From: Streptomyces humicola
GTDB lineage: Bacteria; Actinomycetota; Actinomycetes; Streptomycetales; Streptomycetaceae
Length of the DNA stretch: 64,000 nucleotides
Direction: 5' to 3'
NCBI RefSeq assembly: GCF_024436035.1
Contig: NZ_JANFNG010000024.1
Span: 1-64,000, forward strand
The translations under genes were made by a program, and so were the position numbers. Each line of letters begins with the position of its first letter. Position 1 is the first letter of the stretch. Below, one piece after another: positions 1 to 11,226 of this stretch. Under the pieces are notes generated by a model. That model searched no databases. It was not told the origin of the DNA and saw only the letters and a program-made list of their open reading frames with translations.

Positions 1-294
1 GGGCCGCAGCCAGCCCCGACGCCGTCGCATGACTGTCAGAACGTCGAAAGTCGAGTGAACGATCCTACTCGCTGCGCTACTCAAGTCAGGGCGAACCGGA
101 ACCTTTCCGAGCCCAGCAGGCAGGCAGAGCGACGCCCCGGTGACTGTCGTGCTCCGGGGCTGGAGTGAAACTTGTCACGGCGTTGCCCCATCGGCGTGCT
201 GACGCGGGGCGTGTAGGTTCATGCGGCAGAGGGTGAGGATGTCCCTTCGATTGCAGATCCCCCGTCAACACCTCCTCGATGAGAGACGCGAGAT

Positions 295-1854
295 ATGTCT
301 GCACAAGAACCCGTACACCGCCTGCCGCAGCGCATCGGTGTCGTCGCCGAGTCCACACCGGGGGAGACTCGTGTCGCGGCGACTCCTTCGACGGTTCGGT
401 TGCTGCTTGGACTCGGCTATGAGGTCGTTGTCGAGTCGGAGGCCGGCGCTGCCTCTGGCTTCAGCGACGAGGCCTACACGGAGGCGGGGGCGAGTGTCGG
501 CGAGGCCTGGGCGGCGGATGTCGTGTTGAAGGTCAATGCGCCGTCGACCGGGGAGATCGCCAGGCTGCGTGACGGCGCGACCCTGGTGGGCCTGATTGCC
601 CCGGGGCAGCGGCCGGAGTTGCTGGAGGAGCTCTCCGCGCGTCCGGTCACCGTGCTCGCGCTCGACGCGGTGCCGCGGATCTCGCGGGCGCAGTCGATGG
701 ACGTGCTCAGTTCGATGGCGAACATCGCCGGGTATCGGGCGGTGATCGAGGCTGCCCACGTCTTCGGACGCTTCTTTACCGGGCAGGTCACCGCTGCGGG
801 CAAGGTCCCTCCGGCGAAGGTCCTCATCGCCGGTGCCGGTGTCGCCGGGCTCGCCGCCATCGGGGCCGCGTCCAGTCTGGGCGCGATCGTGCGGGCCACC
901 GACCCGCGGCCCGAGGTCGCCGACCAGGTGAGGTCCTTGGGCGGCGAGTATCTCGCGGTGAATGTCGCCCAGGAGGCGAGCACCGACGGCTATGCCAAGG
1001 CGACTTCCGACGACTACGACCGGGCTGCGGCCGAGCTCTACCACGAGCAGGCCCGGGACGTGGACATCATCATCACCACCGCGCTGATCCCCGGGCGTCC
1101 CGCCCCGCGTCTGGTGAGCGCCGCCGATGTGGCGGCGATGAAGCCCGGAAGCGTCATCGTCGACATGGCCGCCGCGCAGGGCGGCAACGTCGAGGGCACG
1201 GTGTCCGGTCGCGTCGTGGTCACCGACAACGGTGTGACCATCATCGGCTACACCGACCTGGCGTCCCGGCTGCCCGCCCAGGCCTCGCAGCTGTTCGGCA
1301 CCAACCTGGTCAACCTGCTCAAGCTGATCACGCCCGGCAAGGACGGTCAGCTCGTCCTCGACTTCGACGACGTGGTGCAGCGAGCCGTCACCGTGGTCCG
1401 AGAGGGCGAGATCACCTGGCCGCCCCCGCCTGTCGCCGTGTCGGCCGCTCCGGCCGCCACCCAACCGACGGCCTCCACAGCGAAGCCGGAGCCCAAGCAG
1501 CCGAAGCTGACGCCTGCGGCCCGTTTCGGCCTGATTGGCCTCGGCATGCTGGCGACGTTCCTGCTGACTGCCTTCGCCCCAGCCCAACTCGCCGAGAATT
1601 TCACGGTGTTCGCGCTCGCGGTGGTCATCGGCTACTACGTCATCGGCAAGGTCCACCACGCCCTGCACACCCCGCTGATGTCGGTGACCAACGCCATCTC
1701 AGGGATCGTCGTGATCGGTGCCCTGCTGCAGATCGGGCATGAGAGCTCGATTGTCACCGCGCTGTCTTTCGTGGCGATCCTGCTGACGAGCGTGAACATC
1801 TTCGGAGGCTTCGCCGTCACCCGCCGCATGCTGTCCATGTTCTCGAAAGGCTGA
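295..1854 (+). CDS. pntA: NAD(P) transhydrogenase, fused alpha subunit
   Basis: Proton-pumping transhydrogenase subunit that transfers hydride between NADH and NADP+ across the cytoplasmic membrane, supplying NADPH. The 519-residue protein has the full alpha layout. Residues about 1-375 form the NAD-binding domain I, with the Rossmann motif GAGVAGLAAIGAASSLGAIV near residue 180. A Pro/Ala-rich linker follows, then a C-terminal block of about four membrane helices (from about residue 405). It is thus the fused PntAA-PntAB form. It ends 6 bases before pntB, so the two form an operon. The ATG has only a weak purine-rich ribosome site (GAGAGACGCGAG). The 294 bases upstream hold no convincing gene. 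Confidence 0.95.
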   Translation: MSAQEPVHRLPQRIGVVAESTPGETRVAATPSTVRLLLGLGYEVVVESEAGAASGFSDEAYTEAGASVGEAWAADVVLKVNAPSTGEIARLRDGATLVGLIAPGQRPELLEELSARPVTVLALDAVPRISRAQSMDVLSSMANIAGYRAVIEAAHVFGRFFTGQVTAAGKVPPAKVLIAGAGVAGLAAIGAASSLGAIVRATDPRPEVADQVRSLGGEYLAVNVAQEASTDGYAKATSDDYDRAAAELYHEQARDVDIIITTALIPGRPAPRLVSAADVAAMKPGSVIVDMAAAQGGNVEGTVSGRVVVTDNGVTIIGYTDLASRLPAQASQLFGTNLVNLLKLITPGKDGQLVLDFDDVVQRAVTVVREGEITWPPPPVAVSAAPAATQPTASTAKPEPKQPKLTPAARFGLIGLGMLATFLLTAFAPAQLAENFTVFALAVVIGYYVIGKVHHALHTPLMSVTNAISGIVVIGALLQIGHESSIVTALSFVAILLTSVNIFGGFAVTRRMLSMFSKG

Positions 1855-1860
1855 GCCGAG

Positions 1861-3324
<1,464 letters not shown>

Positions 3325-3438
3325 CTACTCGCCCCCGATAAAGGGTTCGGGCTTGTGTGAGGGTCGGTGTTGCACACGGTGCTGTGCCGCCTGCTTGCAT
3401 GCCCCGGCCGACACCGGCACCGCAGCGAAACCTCCACA

Positions 3439-3588
3439 TCAGCGGTCCAAATCCGGGTTTTTCACGCCGGACAGGCGCAGGGCGAGGATCTCCGTGTCCT
3501 TGTAGCGGTCGCTCATCGGTAGCAGCCGCAGCGCGGCGAACGCGTTGGTGACGGTCAGGTAGCGAGGCGAAGCAACACGAGTGCTCAT
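3439..3588 (-). pseudogene. Remnant of an integrase-type transposase, N-terminus
   Basis: A 49-codon reading frame encodes YLTVTNAFAALRLLPMSDR followed by KDTEILALR. From memory this is the conserved N-terminal start of a DDE integrase/transposase common in Streptomyces, where the motif continues as ILALRHQ. Here the match stops after ILALR and runs into unrelated residues and a stop, so only the first 40 or so codons survive. It lies directly behind a second transposase scrap of another family. A C-terminal scrap of a similar integrase lies at 42.3-42.5 kb. Identification is by motif recall only. Confidence 0.5.
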
Positions 3589-3600
3589 CCTGCCGCACCA

Positions 3601-3818
3601 CCGAACAAGCCCATGAGCTGTATGGATGACATTCTCGGCAGGCGCAGGGTTCGGGAAGGCGGGGGCCGGTCGGCGCAGAAGTTCTGGAAGCGGTAGCGAG
3701 CGGTGGAGATCGCGGCGCGGTCGGGGCCGACGTGGGCGTGCTTGGCAGTAGGGCGGAGCAGATCGCGCAGCAGTTCCTTGGCCTGCCGGGCTTGGTGGAT
3801 CTGTCGGCCGCAGGTCAC
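3601..3818 (-). pseudogene. Remnant of an ISL3-like transposase
   Basis: The minus strand encodes a fragment with IHQARQAKELLRDLL and then ISTARYRFQNFCAD, which resembles the C-terminal part of ISL3-family transposases (QAKELLRDLL ... RFHTFCAD). The catalytic N-terminal and central parts are missing, and the sequence decays after FCAD. Together with the neighbouring integrase scrap it marks an old insertion site between the transhydrogenase operon and the Rhs operon. The family call rests on motif recall and is moderate. Confidence 0.45.
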
Positions 3819-4132
3819 GTTGCTGGATCGACTTTCGTGACGTCATACTATAGGTGGGGCAGGCAGGCCAGTTGAACGTCTTAAGGGGGACTGTGCGAAG
3901 TGAAGCGGCATCGCCGCTGGCACAGTGTCCGCGGTGCCGGCACCACGGGTCGTCGGTGCCAGCACCGCAGCGGTCGCGGTGCCGATTCCTTTCGCGAGCC
4001 TTCCCGGCTGTCCGATCACTGCGTGAGGGGCGCTGTTGCCCATCGTGCTCGACTGGGCCTGCTGCGTGGACAAGAACCGGTAGCCATTCCTCTGGAATTG
4101 TCGACCGGCCAATCAGAACGGCGAATCGGACT
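3819..4132. other. Gene-free stretch before the Rhs operon
   Basis: No convincing gene is seen. The stretch should contain the promoter of the downstream WXG100-like/Rhs operon, but no clear -35/-10 pair could be assigned. Confidence 0.4.
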
Positions 4133-4501
4133 ATGACACAGGGGTCCACACCCGCTCCGAACGGGGGATCCGACCGGCTGAAGGTCGATCTTGACGGGCT
4201 GGAGCAGTTCGCCTCCACGCTGGAGTCCATCCGCAAGACGATGGACGGCACGCGGAAGCTGTTCGACGCCTACGCCGCCGACTTGGGATCAGCCAAGGTC
4301 GCAAGCGCGTTGGACGACTTCGACAGCAACTGGCACGACGGCCGCCAGGAGATCGACGGCAAGCTGCAGAGCCTGTCGAAGACAGCCGACAACGCCGTCA
4401 AACAGTTCCGCCAGACCGACACCAAACTGGGCAGCGAGGTGGAGAAATCCACACACCAGGAAGGCGGCAAGCAGAACGGTTCGGAAGGCGGCACGAAGTG
4501 A
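4133..4501 (+). CDS. WXG100/ESX-like small helical protein
   Basis: A 122-residue protein with a charged, low-complexity tail (Gln/Gly/Lys/Glu/Ser). The central part LDGLEQFASTLESIRKTM ... FDSNWHDGRQEIDGKLQ has the size, helicity and central W-x-x-G-like position (WHDG) of ESX/WXG100 proteins, which travel through type VII secretion. The ATG at 4133 is chosen because the frame upstream does not look coding. It overlaps the next gene by 4 bases (GTGA), and both precede the Rhs gene, whose own N-terminus is also WXG100-like. It may act as a co-secreted partner or chaperone of the toxin; this is inferred from context. Confidence 0.6.
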   Translation: MTQGSTPAPNGGSDRLKVDLDGLEQFASTLESIRKTMDGTRKLFDAYAADLGSAKVASALDDFDSNWHDGRQEIDGKLQSLSKTADNAVKQFRQTDTKLGSEVEKSTHQEGGKQNGSEGGTK

Positions 4502-5193
4502 CCTCGACGCCCCCTGCGACGCCTTCGCCCTCCGTGCGGGTGATGCCCGTCGAGCGCGGCGGCTTCACCATCACCGTGCCGATGTCGTGGTGGGAGTTCG
4601 ACATCCACCCCGCCACCCGTGAAGCCTCCATCCGCCGCCTGATGGGCCAACGCGTCCGCGAGAACCCTGCCCTCGCCGAGCACCGCAGCACGCTCTCGAA
4701 GTTCCTGAACAGGGCCGCGCGTCAGGCCTACGACTCCGGCGCTGTCTACATCGGGTGCATGGCACAGAACTTCGGCGCGATACCGCTGACGGCGACCGTC
4801 ACCGTCTCCGCAGTCGGCGCTCGGACGCCCGACGGCCAACTCCTGCCCACCGACCCGGCCTCCATCGCGGCCGGACTGCACGAGAAGACCGCCCGGCGCG
4901 AAGGCGACCCGTGGCGGAAGGTGACCGCCGTCGAGATCCCCGACGTCGGTCCCGCCGCGCGCACCCACGGGATCGAAGACGTCGAAGAGCCCGGGGGCGG
5001 CCGCGCCATGCGCACAGTGCTGATGCAGACGTTCATCCCCATCCCGGACCAGCCGGAACGGGTCGCGCTGGTGTCCTGCAGCAGCGGAGTCCTCGACCTG
5101 GCCGACTCCTTCTTCGATATCTTTGACGCGGTCACCTCAACGTTCCGCTTCACCCCCGCTACGGACCAGGGCCGGGGACGAACCCGGAGATGA
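4498..5193 (+). CDS. Conserved hypothetical protein of the Rhs operon
   Basis: A 231-residue soluble protein starting with GTG inside the stop of the WXG100-like gene, so translational coupling is likely. It has no signal peptide or membrane helix. Visible blocks are FTITVPMSWWEFDIHPATRE near the N-terminus and a C-terminal FIPIPDQPERVALVSCSSG. The latter resembles the end of proteins that sit beside WXG100/ESX genes in Streptomyces, but I do not recognise a named domain. Its place between a WXG100-like protein and a polymorphic toxin suggests a chaperone or adaptor role, which is inference only. Confidence 0.6.
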   Translation: MTSTPPATPSPSVRVMPVERGGFTITVPMSWWEFDIHPATREASIRRLMGQRVRENPALAEHRSTLSKFLNRAARQAYDSGAVYIGCMAQNFGAIPLTATVTVSAVGARTPDGQLLPTDPASIAAGLHEKTARREGDPWRKVTAVEIPDVGPAARTHGIEDVEEPGGGRAMRTVLMQTFIPIPDQPERVALVSCSSGVLDLADSFFDIFDAVTSTFRFTPATDQGRGRTRR

Positions 5194-5343
5194 GCCCGGG
5201 GACGAAGCCAGAACCGAGCGTGAGGACTGACGCGGCACACGTACCCGGCCACCGCCGGCACGTGGACATCGGTCCAGTCAGATTCGCCGTTTCGAAATGT
5301 CTGAACGGTAGTTGAACCACAAAGTCACGAGGGTGGGAACCGC

Positions 5344-8300
5344 ATGGGTCGGCCGGCGGACTGGTACGCGTTGGACCTGGACAAGGACCCGGTACCGGGC
5401 GATCCCTACGAGGTCAAAACCCTGGCGAAAACCCTCGGCGACTTCGCCGACGACGTCGCTACCGCTCTGCGCTCCATACGCGGGCTGGCCGGGGACACCG
5501 CCCTGCTGGACTGGGTCGGACTGTCCGGCGACGCCTTCCGCAAGCAGTACGGGGACCTCCCCAAGGACCTCGACAAACTCGAGAGCTCCTACCGCATGGC
5601 CAGCGGCGCCCTCGGCAACTACTGGCCCCAGCTCCAACACGCCCAGTCCCAAGCCGACAAGGCCCTCGCCGACGCACAGGACGCCCGACAGCAACTGACC
5701 ACTGCCAACTTCCAGTTGTCCACCGCGAACGACTGGGTCGCCCGGGCGAGTACCGAGTCGCAGCAGTACCAGCAGGGACCCAAGCCCAACACCCCGCCAC
5801 CGGACCCCGGGAAGGTCCAGGCAGCCGCGCAGAACGCCGCCAACGCGGCGCAGGCAAAGACCACCGCGCAGAACGCCGTCAACTCCGCCCAGGACAAACT
5901 CAACGCCGCCAAGCAACTCGCCGCCGACGCAACCGCCCTGCGCGACCACGCCGCCGACACCTGCTCCCACGCCCTCGGCGAGGCGTCCAACGCCGGCATC
6001 CACAACAAGAGCTTCTGGCAGAAGCTCGCCGATTTCTTCGTCCACGCTTGGCACGAAATCGTCGCCATCTGCAAGGTCATCGTCGCCGTCCTCGGCGTCG
6101 TCGTCCTGATCATCGGCGGACCGCTGGCCTGGGTCGTCGCCGCCGCGGCTGTCGTCGTCCTCGCCGACACCGTCGTTAAATGCATCCAAGGCAAAGCCAG
6201 CCTCTTGGACGTCGCATTCTCCGCGCTCGACTGCATCCCCATGGTCAAGGGCCTCACCACCGTCGGCGGCCTGTTCAAGATGGCGAAACAGGCCCCCGGA
6301 CTTCTGCACAGCGGCGGAGCGCTGGAGCACATGGCCAACGGCATTCGCGATGCGGGTGACTTCATGCGCCAGAGCGGCCGCGGCATCAAGAGCCTCTTCA
6401 CCTGCGGCGACCCGATCGATGTCGCCACCGGCGAGATGATCATGTCGGCGACCGACGTCTTGCACGACGGCGTTCTTCCCCTTGTGCTGGAGCGGCACCA
6501 CCGCTCGGCGTACCGTGGCGGCAAGCTGTTCGGCCCGTCGTGGGCGTCCACCCTCGACCAGCGGTTGTGGATCGACGACCAGGGCGTGCGGTTCACCACC
6601 GCCGATGGCATGGTGCTGTACTACCCGGTCCCGGAACCGGAGACGGACATTCTGCCGGTCGAAGGCCCGCGCTGGCCGCTGACCTGGGACGGCATCGCGG
6701 GTGGCACGATGACGGTGGTCCAGCCGGAGGCCGGCCGCACCCTGCACTTCGAGTCGCTGCCAGACCGCGGCCCCGCTCAGCTGTGGCTCGCGGCTGTCAG
6801 CGACCGCAACGGCAACCGCATCGCGTTCTCCTACGACGACGAGGGCAACCCGGCGCAGATCACCCACGGCGCTGGATACCGCGTGGGCGTGGAGGTTGTT
6901 GATCGACGGATCGCCTGCTTCCGGCTGCTCAGCGATCCCGGCGAGCCTGTCCTGATGCGGTACGGCTACGACAGCTCGGGGAACCTGAGCGAGATATCCG
7001 AGTCCTCCGGACCGCCGTCGAAGCTCACCTACGACGGGCGCCGCGTCACCTCGTGGGAGGACCGCAACGGCACGTGGTACCGCTACGAGTACGACGAGAA
7101 CGGGCGGTGCGTCCGGACTCCGGGGACGGACCGGATCCTCGATTACACCTACGCCTACGACGAGGAGTCGCGCACCACCAGCGTCACCGACTCGCTGGGC
7201 AACACCAGTACCTACGAGTTCAACGACGCGTACCAGCTCATACGCCACACCGACCCGCTCGGCAACGTGACGGTACGCACCTGGGACCGCTACGACCGCC
7301 TGCAGTCGCTCACCGATCCGCTGGGGTACACCACGTGCTACACCTACGACGCCGACGGCAACGTGGTGGCGGTACGCGACCCGGACGGCAGCCTCACCTC
7401 GATCGAATACAACGACCTGCGACTTCCGGTGGGCATCACCCAGCCCGACGGCATGGTGTTCCGGCTCTCCTACGACGCCAACGGCAACTGCACGTCCGTC
7501 ACCGACCCGCTCGGAGCCGTGACGTCGTATGCCTACGACGAGCGCGGAGCCCTCACCTCGGTGGTCGATGCGCTGGGCACCGTCCAGTGCACCGCGGTCA
7601 ACGACGCGGCCGGGCGTCCCCTGGAGATGACCGAAGCGGGCGGTGCCACCATCCGCGTGGTACGCGACGCGTCCGGACGCATCGTGAAGACCACGGACGC
7701 GGCCGGCGCCAGCACGCGCGTCACCTGGACCGCCGCTGGTCGGATCGCGCGGCGTGAACTGCCGGATGGCACGGCCGAGACCTGGTCCTACGACGCCGAG
7801 GGCAACCCGGTCGAACACCGAGCTGCCGACGGCCGTGTGTCGAACTACGAGTACAACCCGTTCGACCTGTGCTCCGCCCGTACCGACCCGGACGGCACAC
7901 GCTACGAGTTCGAGTACGATACCGAGCTGCGCCTGGTATCGGTCACCAACCCGCAAGGCGACCGCTGGAGCTACATCTACGACGCCGCGGGCCGGCTGGT
8001 CACCGAGACCGATTTCAACGGCAGAACGCTCCGCTACGCCTACGACGCCGTCGGCCGGCTGGTCGGACGCCGCAACGGTGCCGACGAAACGTTGAGCTTC
8101 ACCCGGGACATCCTGGGCGCCGTCGTGGAACAACGCAGCGCCGACGAGGTGACCACCTACGCCTATGATGGTTCGGGGAGGTTGCTTCGTGCCTCCAACT
8201 CCCACACTGTCATGGAGTACGAGTACGACGGACTGGGCCGCACGACTCGCGAGTCGGTCAACGGCCGCAGCATGACGTACGCCTATGACGCCCTGGGGCG

Positions 8301-9990
8301 CGTCGTCGAGCGCCATACGCCGGGCGGAATCGTATCCACCTGGACCTACGACGCGGCTGGACGCCCCGAAGCGCTCTCCAGCGCCGGCTACGATCTCCAC
8401 TTCGCCTACGACGCCAACGGCCGTGAGATCGCCCGGACTTTGAACTCGGGTGTCACTCTCACCCAGGCGTGGGATCGCACCAATCGCCTGACCGCGCAGT
8501 CGGTCACTCACGGACCGGACGCGGTGCGCCCACTCATCCAGCACCGTGAATACGCCTACGGCGCCGACGGCTTCATCACCGAAATCAAGGAACTCACCAC
8601 CGGAACACGCCGGTACGACCTCGATGCCGCAGGTCGCGTCACGGCCGTTCACGCTCGTGACTGGAGCGAGACGTACGCCTACGACGCCGTGGGCAACCTC
8701 ACCCGAGCAGTGACGCCCGACGCGAAGGCGGCCAACGCGGCAGACGCCGCTTCGACCGCTGACACATCGAGGGAATCGACCGGCACCCTGCTTCGCCGCG
8801 CGGGCCGGACCTCCTTCACATATGATGCCCAAGGCCGCGTCATCCGATCGACCAAACGTCTGCTGAACGGCCAGACTCGCACCCGGTCCTTCACCTGGAA
8901 CGCGCAGGACCAGCTCGTTGGGACGGTCACTCCCGACGGCACACGCTGGCGCTACCTCTACGATCCCCTCGGCCGACGTATAGCCAAGCAGCGCCTCGGC
9001 GACGGCGACACGGTCACGGTGGAGCTTCGGTTCACCTGGGACGGCAGCCGCCTGGCCGAGCAGACATCGAGCGATGGACAGACCACAACCTGGGACTACG
9101 TCTTGGGCACGCACCGGCCGCTGACGCAGGTCGACCGAGATCTGAGCCAAGCCGAAGTGGACCTTCGGTTCCACGCCATCACCACCGACCTGGTCGGTAC
9201 GCCAACTGAACTTGTCTCGGTCGAAGGCGAGTTGGCCTGGCATCACCGGACCACTCTCTGGGGCGCCCCAGCCCCCGATCCGACCGCGGATGCGGTCGAC
9301 TGCCCTTTGCGCTTCCCCGGTCAATACGCCGATCCGGAAACCGGCTGGAACTACAACTACTTCCGGTATTACGACCCGAACACGGCCCGTTACGCCACGC
9401 CGGACCCACTCGGCCTCGTGCCCGCCCCCAACCACCACGCCTACGTCGAGAATCCCCTGGCGTGGATCGACCCCCTTGGACTCGCCCCCTGTACCAGCGT
9501 GAAGTACGGCACTTTGACCAATGGCGCCGGCAGCTCCATGAAAGCCGAACTGCACCCCAACTCCAACTTGAAGGGGTCGTCCCCGACGGTGAAGCCCTCC
9601 TGGTGGCCGACGGGGAGCGGGGCCACAGCGGCCTGGTTCCAGAAGTACATGGTGCAAGGACATCTGCTGAACGAAAAACTCGGCGGGCCGGGGAACACCC
9701 TGAGCAATCTGACCCCGTTGACGAAGACTGGAAACCTTAACCACCTCAACCTCGCCGAATGGAATGTGAAGAAGGAGATTGCGGCGGGCAACGTGGTGGA
9801 GTACGAGGTCGCGGCGCACTACGGGAAGGTCACCGGGGCGCAGTTGGGGGCCACTGGTCACGTTGCCGCCGACATCGATCAGAACTACTCGTCGCTGATT
9901 CCTGAGTTCCTCTCGTGCGACCTTCAGGTGTATGACAAGCAGGGCAAGTGGTTGTACGGCGAGAACTGGCAAGTGCACAACACGAAGTGA
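5344..9990 (+). CDS. Rhs/YD-repeat polymorphic toxin with WXG100-like head
   Basis: A 1548-residue modular toxin. Residues 1-120 are a WXG100/LXG-like helical head, residues about 130-220 an Ala/Gln-rich coiled coil, and about 240-280 a hydrophobic segment. A DUF6531-type entry follows (GDPIDVATGEMIMSATDVLH, near 360). Some 25 YD repeats (YDA.GR) run from about 500 to 1250. The Rhs core ends with RYYDPNTARYATPDPLGL and WIDPLGLAP near 1380. The last 165 residues are the variable toxin tip. It contains GHLLNEKLGGPGNTLSNLTP, a GH-plus-Asn-Leu-Thr-Pro pattern that recalls DNA/RNA non-specific endonuclease toxins. Start ATG 5344 follows GAGGGTGGG. No intact immunity gene follows. Confidence 0.88.
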   Translation: MGRPADWYALDLDKDPVPGDPYEVKTLAKTLGDFADDVATALRSIRGLAGDTALLDWVGLSGDAFRKQYGDLPKDLDKLESSYRMASGALGNYWPQLQHAQSQADKALADAQDARQQLTTANFQLSTANDWVARASTESQQYQQGPKPNTPPPDPGKVQAAAQNAANAAQAKTTAQNAVNSAQDKLNAAKQLAADATALRDHAADTCSHALGEASNAGIHNKSFWQKLADFFVHAWHEIVAICKVIVAVLGVVVLIIGGPLAWVVAAAAVVVLADTVVKCIQGKASLLDVAFSALDCIPMVKGLTTVGGLFKMAKQAPGLLHSGGALEHMANGIRDAGDFMRQSGRGIKSLFTCGDPIDVATGEMIMSATDVLHDGVLPLVLERHHRSAYRGGKLFGPSWASTLDQRLWIDDQGVRFTTADGMVLYYPVPEPETDILPVEGPRWPLTWDGIAGGTMTVVQPEAGRTLHFESLPDRGPAQLWLAAVSDRNGNRIAFSYDDEGNPAQITHGAGYRVGVEVVDRRIACFRLLSDPGEPVLMRYGYDSSGNLSEISESSGPPSKLTYDGRRVTSWEDRNGTWYRYEYDENGRCVRTPGTDRILDYTYAYDEESRTTSVTDSLGNTSTYEFNDAYQLIRHTDPLGNVTVRTWDRYDRLQSLTDPLGYTTCYTYDADGNVVAVRDPDGSLTSIEYNDLRLPVGITQPDGMVFRLSYDANGNCTSVTDPLGAVTSYAYDERGALTSVVDALGTVQCTAVNDAAGRPLEMTEAGGATIRVVRDASGRIVKTTDAAGASTRVTWTAAGRIARRELPDGTAETWSYDAEGNPVEHRAADGRVSNYEYNPFDLCSARTDPDGTRYEFEYDTELRLVSVTNPQGDRWSYIYDAAGRLVTETDFNGRTLRYAYDAVGRLVGRRNGADETLSFTRDILGAVVEQRSADEVTTYAYDGSGRLLRASNSHTVMEYEYDGLGRTTRESVNGRSMTYAYDALGRVVERHTPGGIVSTWTYDAAGRPEALSSAGYDLHFAYDANGREIARTLNSGVTLTQAWDRTNRLTAQSVTHGPDAVRPLIQHREYAYGADGFITEIKELTTGTRRYDLDAAGRVTAVHARDWSETYAYDAVGNLTRAVTPDAKAANAADAASTADTSRESTGTLLRRAGRTSFTYDAQGRVIRSTKRLLNGQTRTRSFTWNAQDQLVGTVTPDGTRWRYLYDPLGRRIAKQRLGDGDTVTVELRFTWDGSRLAEQTSSDGQTTTWDYVLGTHRPLTQVDRDLSQAEVDLRFHAITTDLVGTPTELVSVEGELAWHHRTTLWGAPAPDPTADAVDCPLRFPGQYADPETGWNYNYFRYYDPNTARYATPDPLGLVPAPNHHAYVENPLAWIDPLGLAPCTSVKYGTLTNGAGSSMKAELHPNSNLKGSSPTVKPSWWPTGSGATAAWFQKYMVQGHLLNEKLGGPGNTLSNLTPLTKTGNLNHLNLAEWNVKKEIAAGNVVEYEVAAHYGKVTGAQLGATGHVAADIDQNYSSLIPEFLSCDLQVYDKQGKWLYGENWQVHNTK

Positions 9991-10260
9991 CGCCAGTATC
10001 CGGACGCCGACGAGCACGACCTGGATGCCGGCGTCGCGCAGGATCTATCGAAGTTCCGGTCAAGCGCCTCCTCCAGGGCGCCGCCGCCGACCACGTCCTC
10101 AACCCGCGGCGGTCGACAACCCTGACCTGGTCGCCTACTTCGCCCGCCTGGGAGCCGAACGCCGTCGGCAGCACGCCCGCACTCCGTCCGCGGACGACGA
10201 CTCTTGCCCCGGTGGGCAGGTGCCGACCCTCTGCCGCCCGCACACCGTCGAGGGCGTCTC

Positions 10261-10456
10261 TTGAACATCTCCGCCTGTCTGGTCTGTCTCATCGTGTTGA
10301 TCTCCGCCATGCTGGGCGTGGCCAAGATCCTGGCCCTGGGCCGATGCCTGAGCTGGCTGCCCACGTCGGCCTCACCACCGCGGCCTACCGGGCATCGGTG
10401 CGCTGGAACTGGCAGGCGCCATCGGCGTGGCCCTCGGTCCGGTCACGCCACTGTGC
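10261..10456 (+). pseudogene. DoxX-like membrane protein remnant
   Basis: Three reading frames joined in order give a DoxX-like protein: MLGVAKILAL, then PMPELAAHVGLTTAAYR, then IGALELAGAIGVALGPVTP. Two single-base shifts (near 10341 and 10390) and a missing C-terminal half make it non-functional. It ends where homology to the SpoIIE phosphatase on the other strand begins. The 270 bases before it (9991-10260) hold a coding-looking fragment (VDNPDLVAYFARLGAERRRQ) that could be the tail of a regulator, also broken. No Rhs immunity gene is recognisable there. Confidence 0.5.
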
Positions 10457-10459
10457 GGA

Positions 10460-11050
10460 GGCTTGGCCACGCGCCGCGCATGGCGGTAGGCGCCGATGGC
10501 GATGGTCGCCATCGCGGCGGTGTCCAGGTCACGGCCCATCGCGTCGATCACGGCCACGTGCAGGATGTTGTCGTTGAGGGCGTAGTCGAAACTGTCACCG
10601 GCGACGCGATAGGCGGGCTCCAGGAAGCCTGCCGCCTTGACCTGCGGCACGGACATCGCCAGCGGTGGCAGCAGGCTCCACTGGATCTCCGCGGACACGC
10701 TCATCGGCTCCCTGCGCCGGGCCTGGAAGAACTGGTCGGTGTAGGCGTTCTTGGTGACCAGCAAGTCGGCGACCAGGCCGGCGAGCCTGCCGAGCAGGCG
10801 CCGGTCGTCGTCGCCGACGGCATCCAGGGTGAGAGCCATCACCCCCATCTGGTCGCTGCCGTCCAGCACCGGCAGGTACAACCGGACGTCGCGGGCCCGC
10901 GGCACCTCGACATCCTCCGCGCGCAGGCAGGCCCGTCCGGCGGGGGAGTCGGCCACCGGCTCGGGCTGGCTGACGTGCAGCTTCTTGCCTGACAGCGGCA
11001 CCAGCAGCTCCTGCGCGTAGTCCTGGAGCTCTCCTCGTCCATGGCCCGGT
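10460..11050 (-). pseudogene. SpoIIE/PP2C-type phosphatase fragment
   Basis: The frame encodes a GAF-like region (VRLYLPVLDGSDQMGVMAL, RRLLGRLAGLVADLLVTKN) followed by the beginning of a PP2C SpoIIE phosphatase (EIQWSLLPPLAM ... AYRVAGDSFDYALNDNILHV, then VIDAMGRDLDTAAMATIA). The family continues for another 120 or so residues that bind the second metal, but here homology ends abruptly after GAYRHARR. The N-terminus also seems shifted: MDEE is in one frame and ELQDYAQELLVPLSG in another. It is read as a dead copy of a stress or anti-sigma phosphatase. Confidence 0.6.
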
Positions 11051-11226
11051 TCGCCACTTCTCGCCCGCCACCACCCCGGACACCGTCTGTCCACAAGATG
11101 GCGCGGGACGCACGCCCGAGCGGCTCATTACGCCAATGCGCGGCATGGCGGCCCACGCTGTCCGCGTCGTTGATGGCGGTGGCGAAGATGACGGGTCCAT
11201 GTCGAGATCCTGCGTAGTGACCTTGT

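Noticed and set aside
5278-10017. A 1579-codon open frame on the minus strand across the Rhs gene, and similar long antisense frames at 265-1668, 1951-3258, 20474-22492, 28825-31386 and 32810-35038
   Set aside because: They mirror real genes in GC-rich DNA, have Arg/Gly/Val-rich translations with no motifs, and lack suitable starts; the opposite strand is clearly coding.
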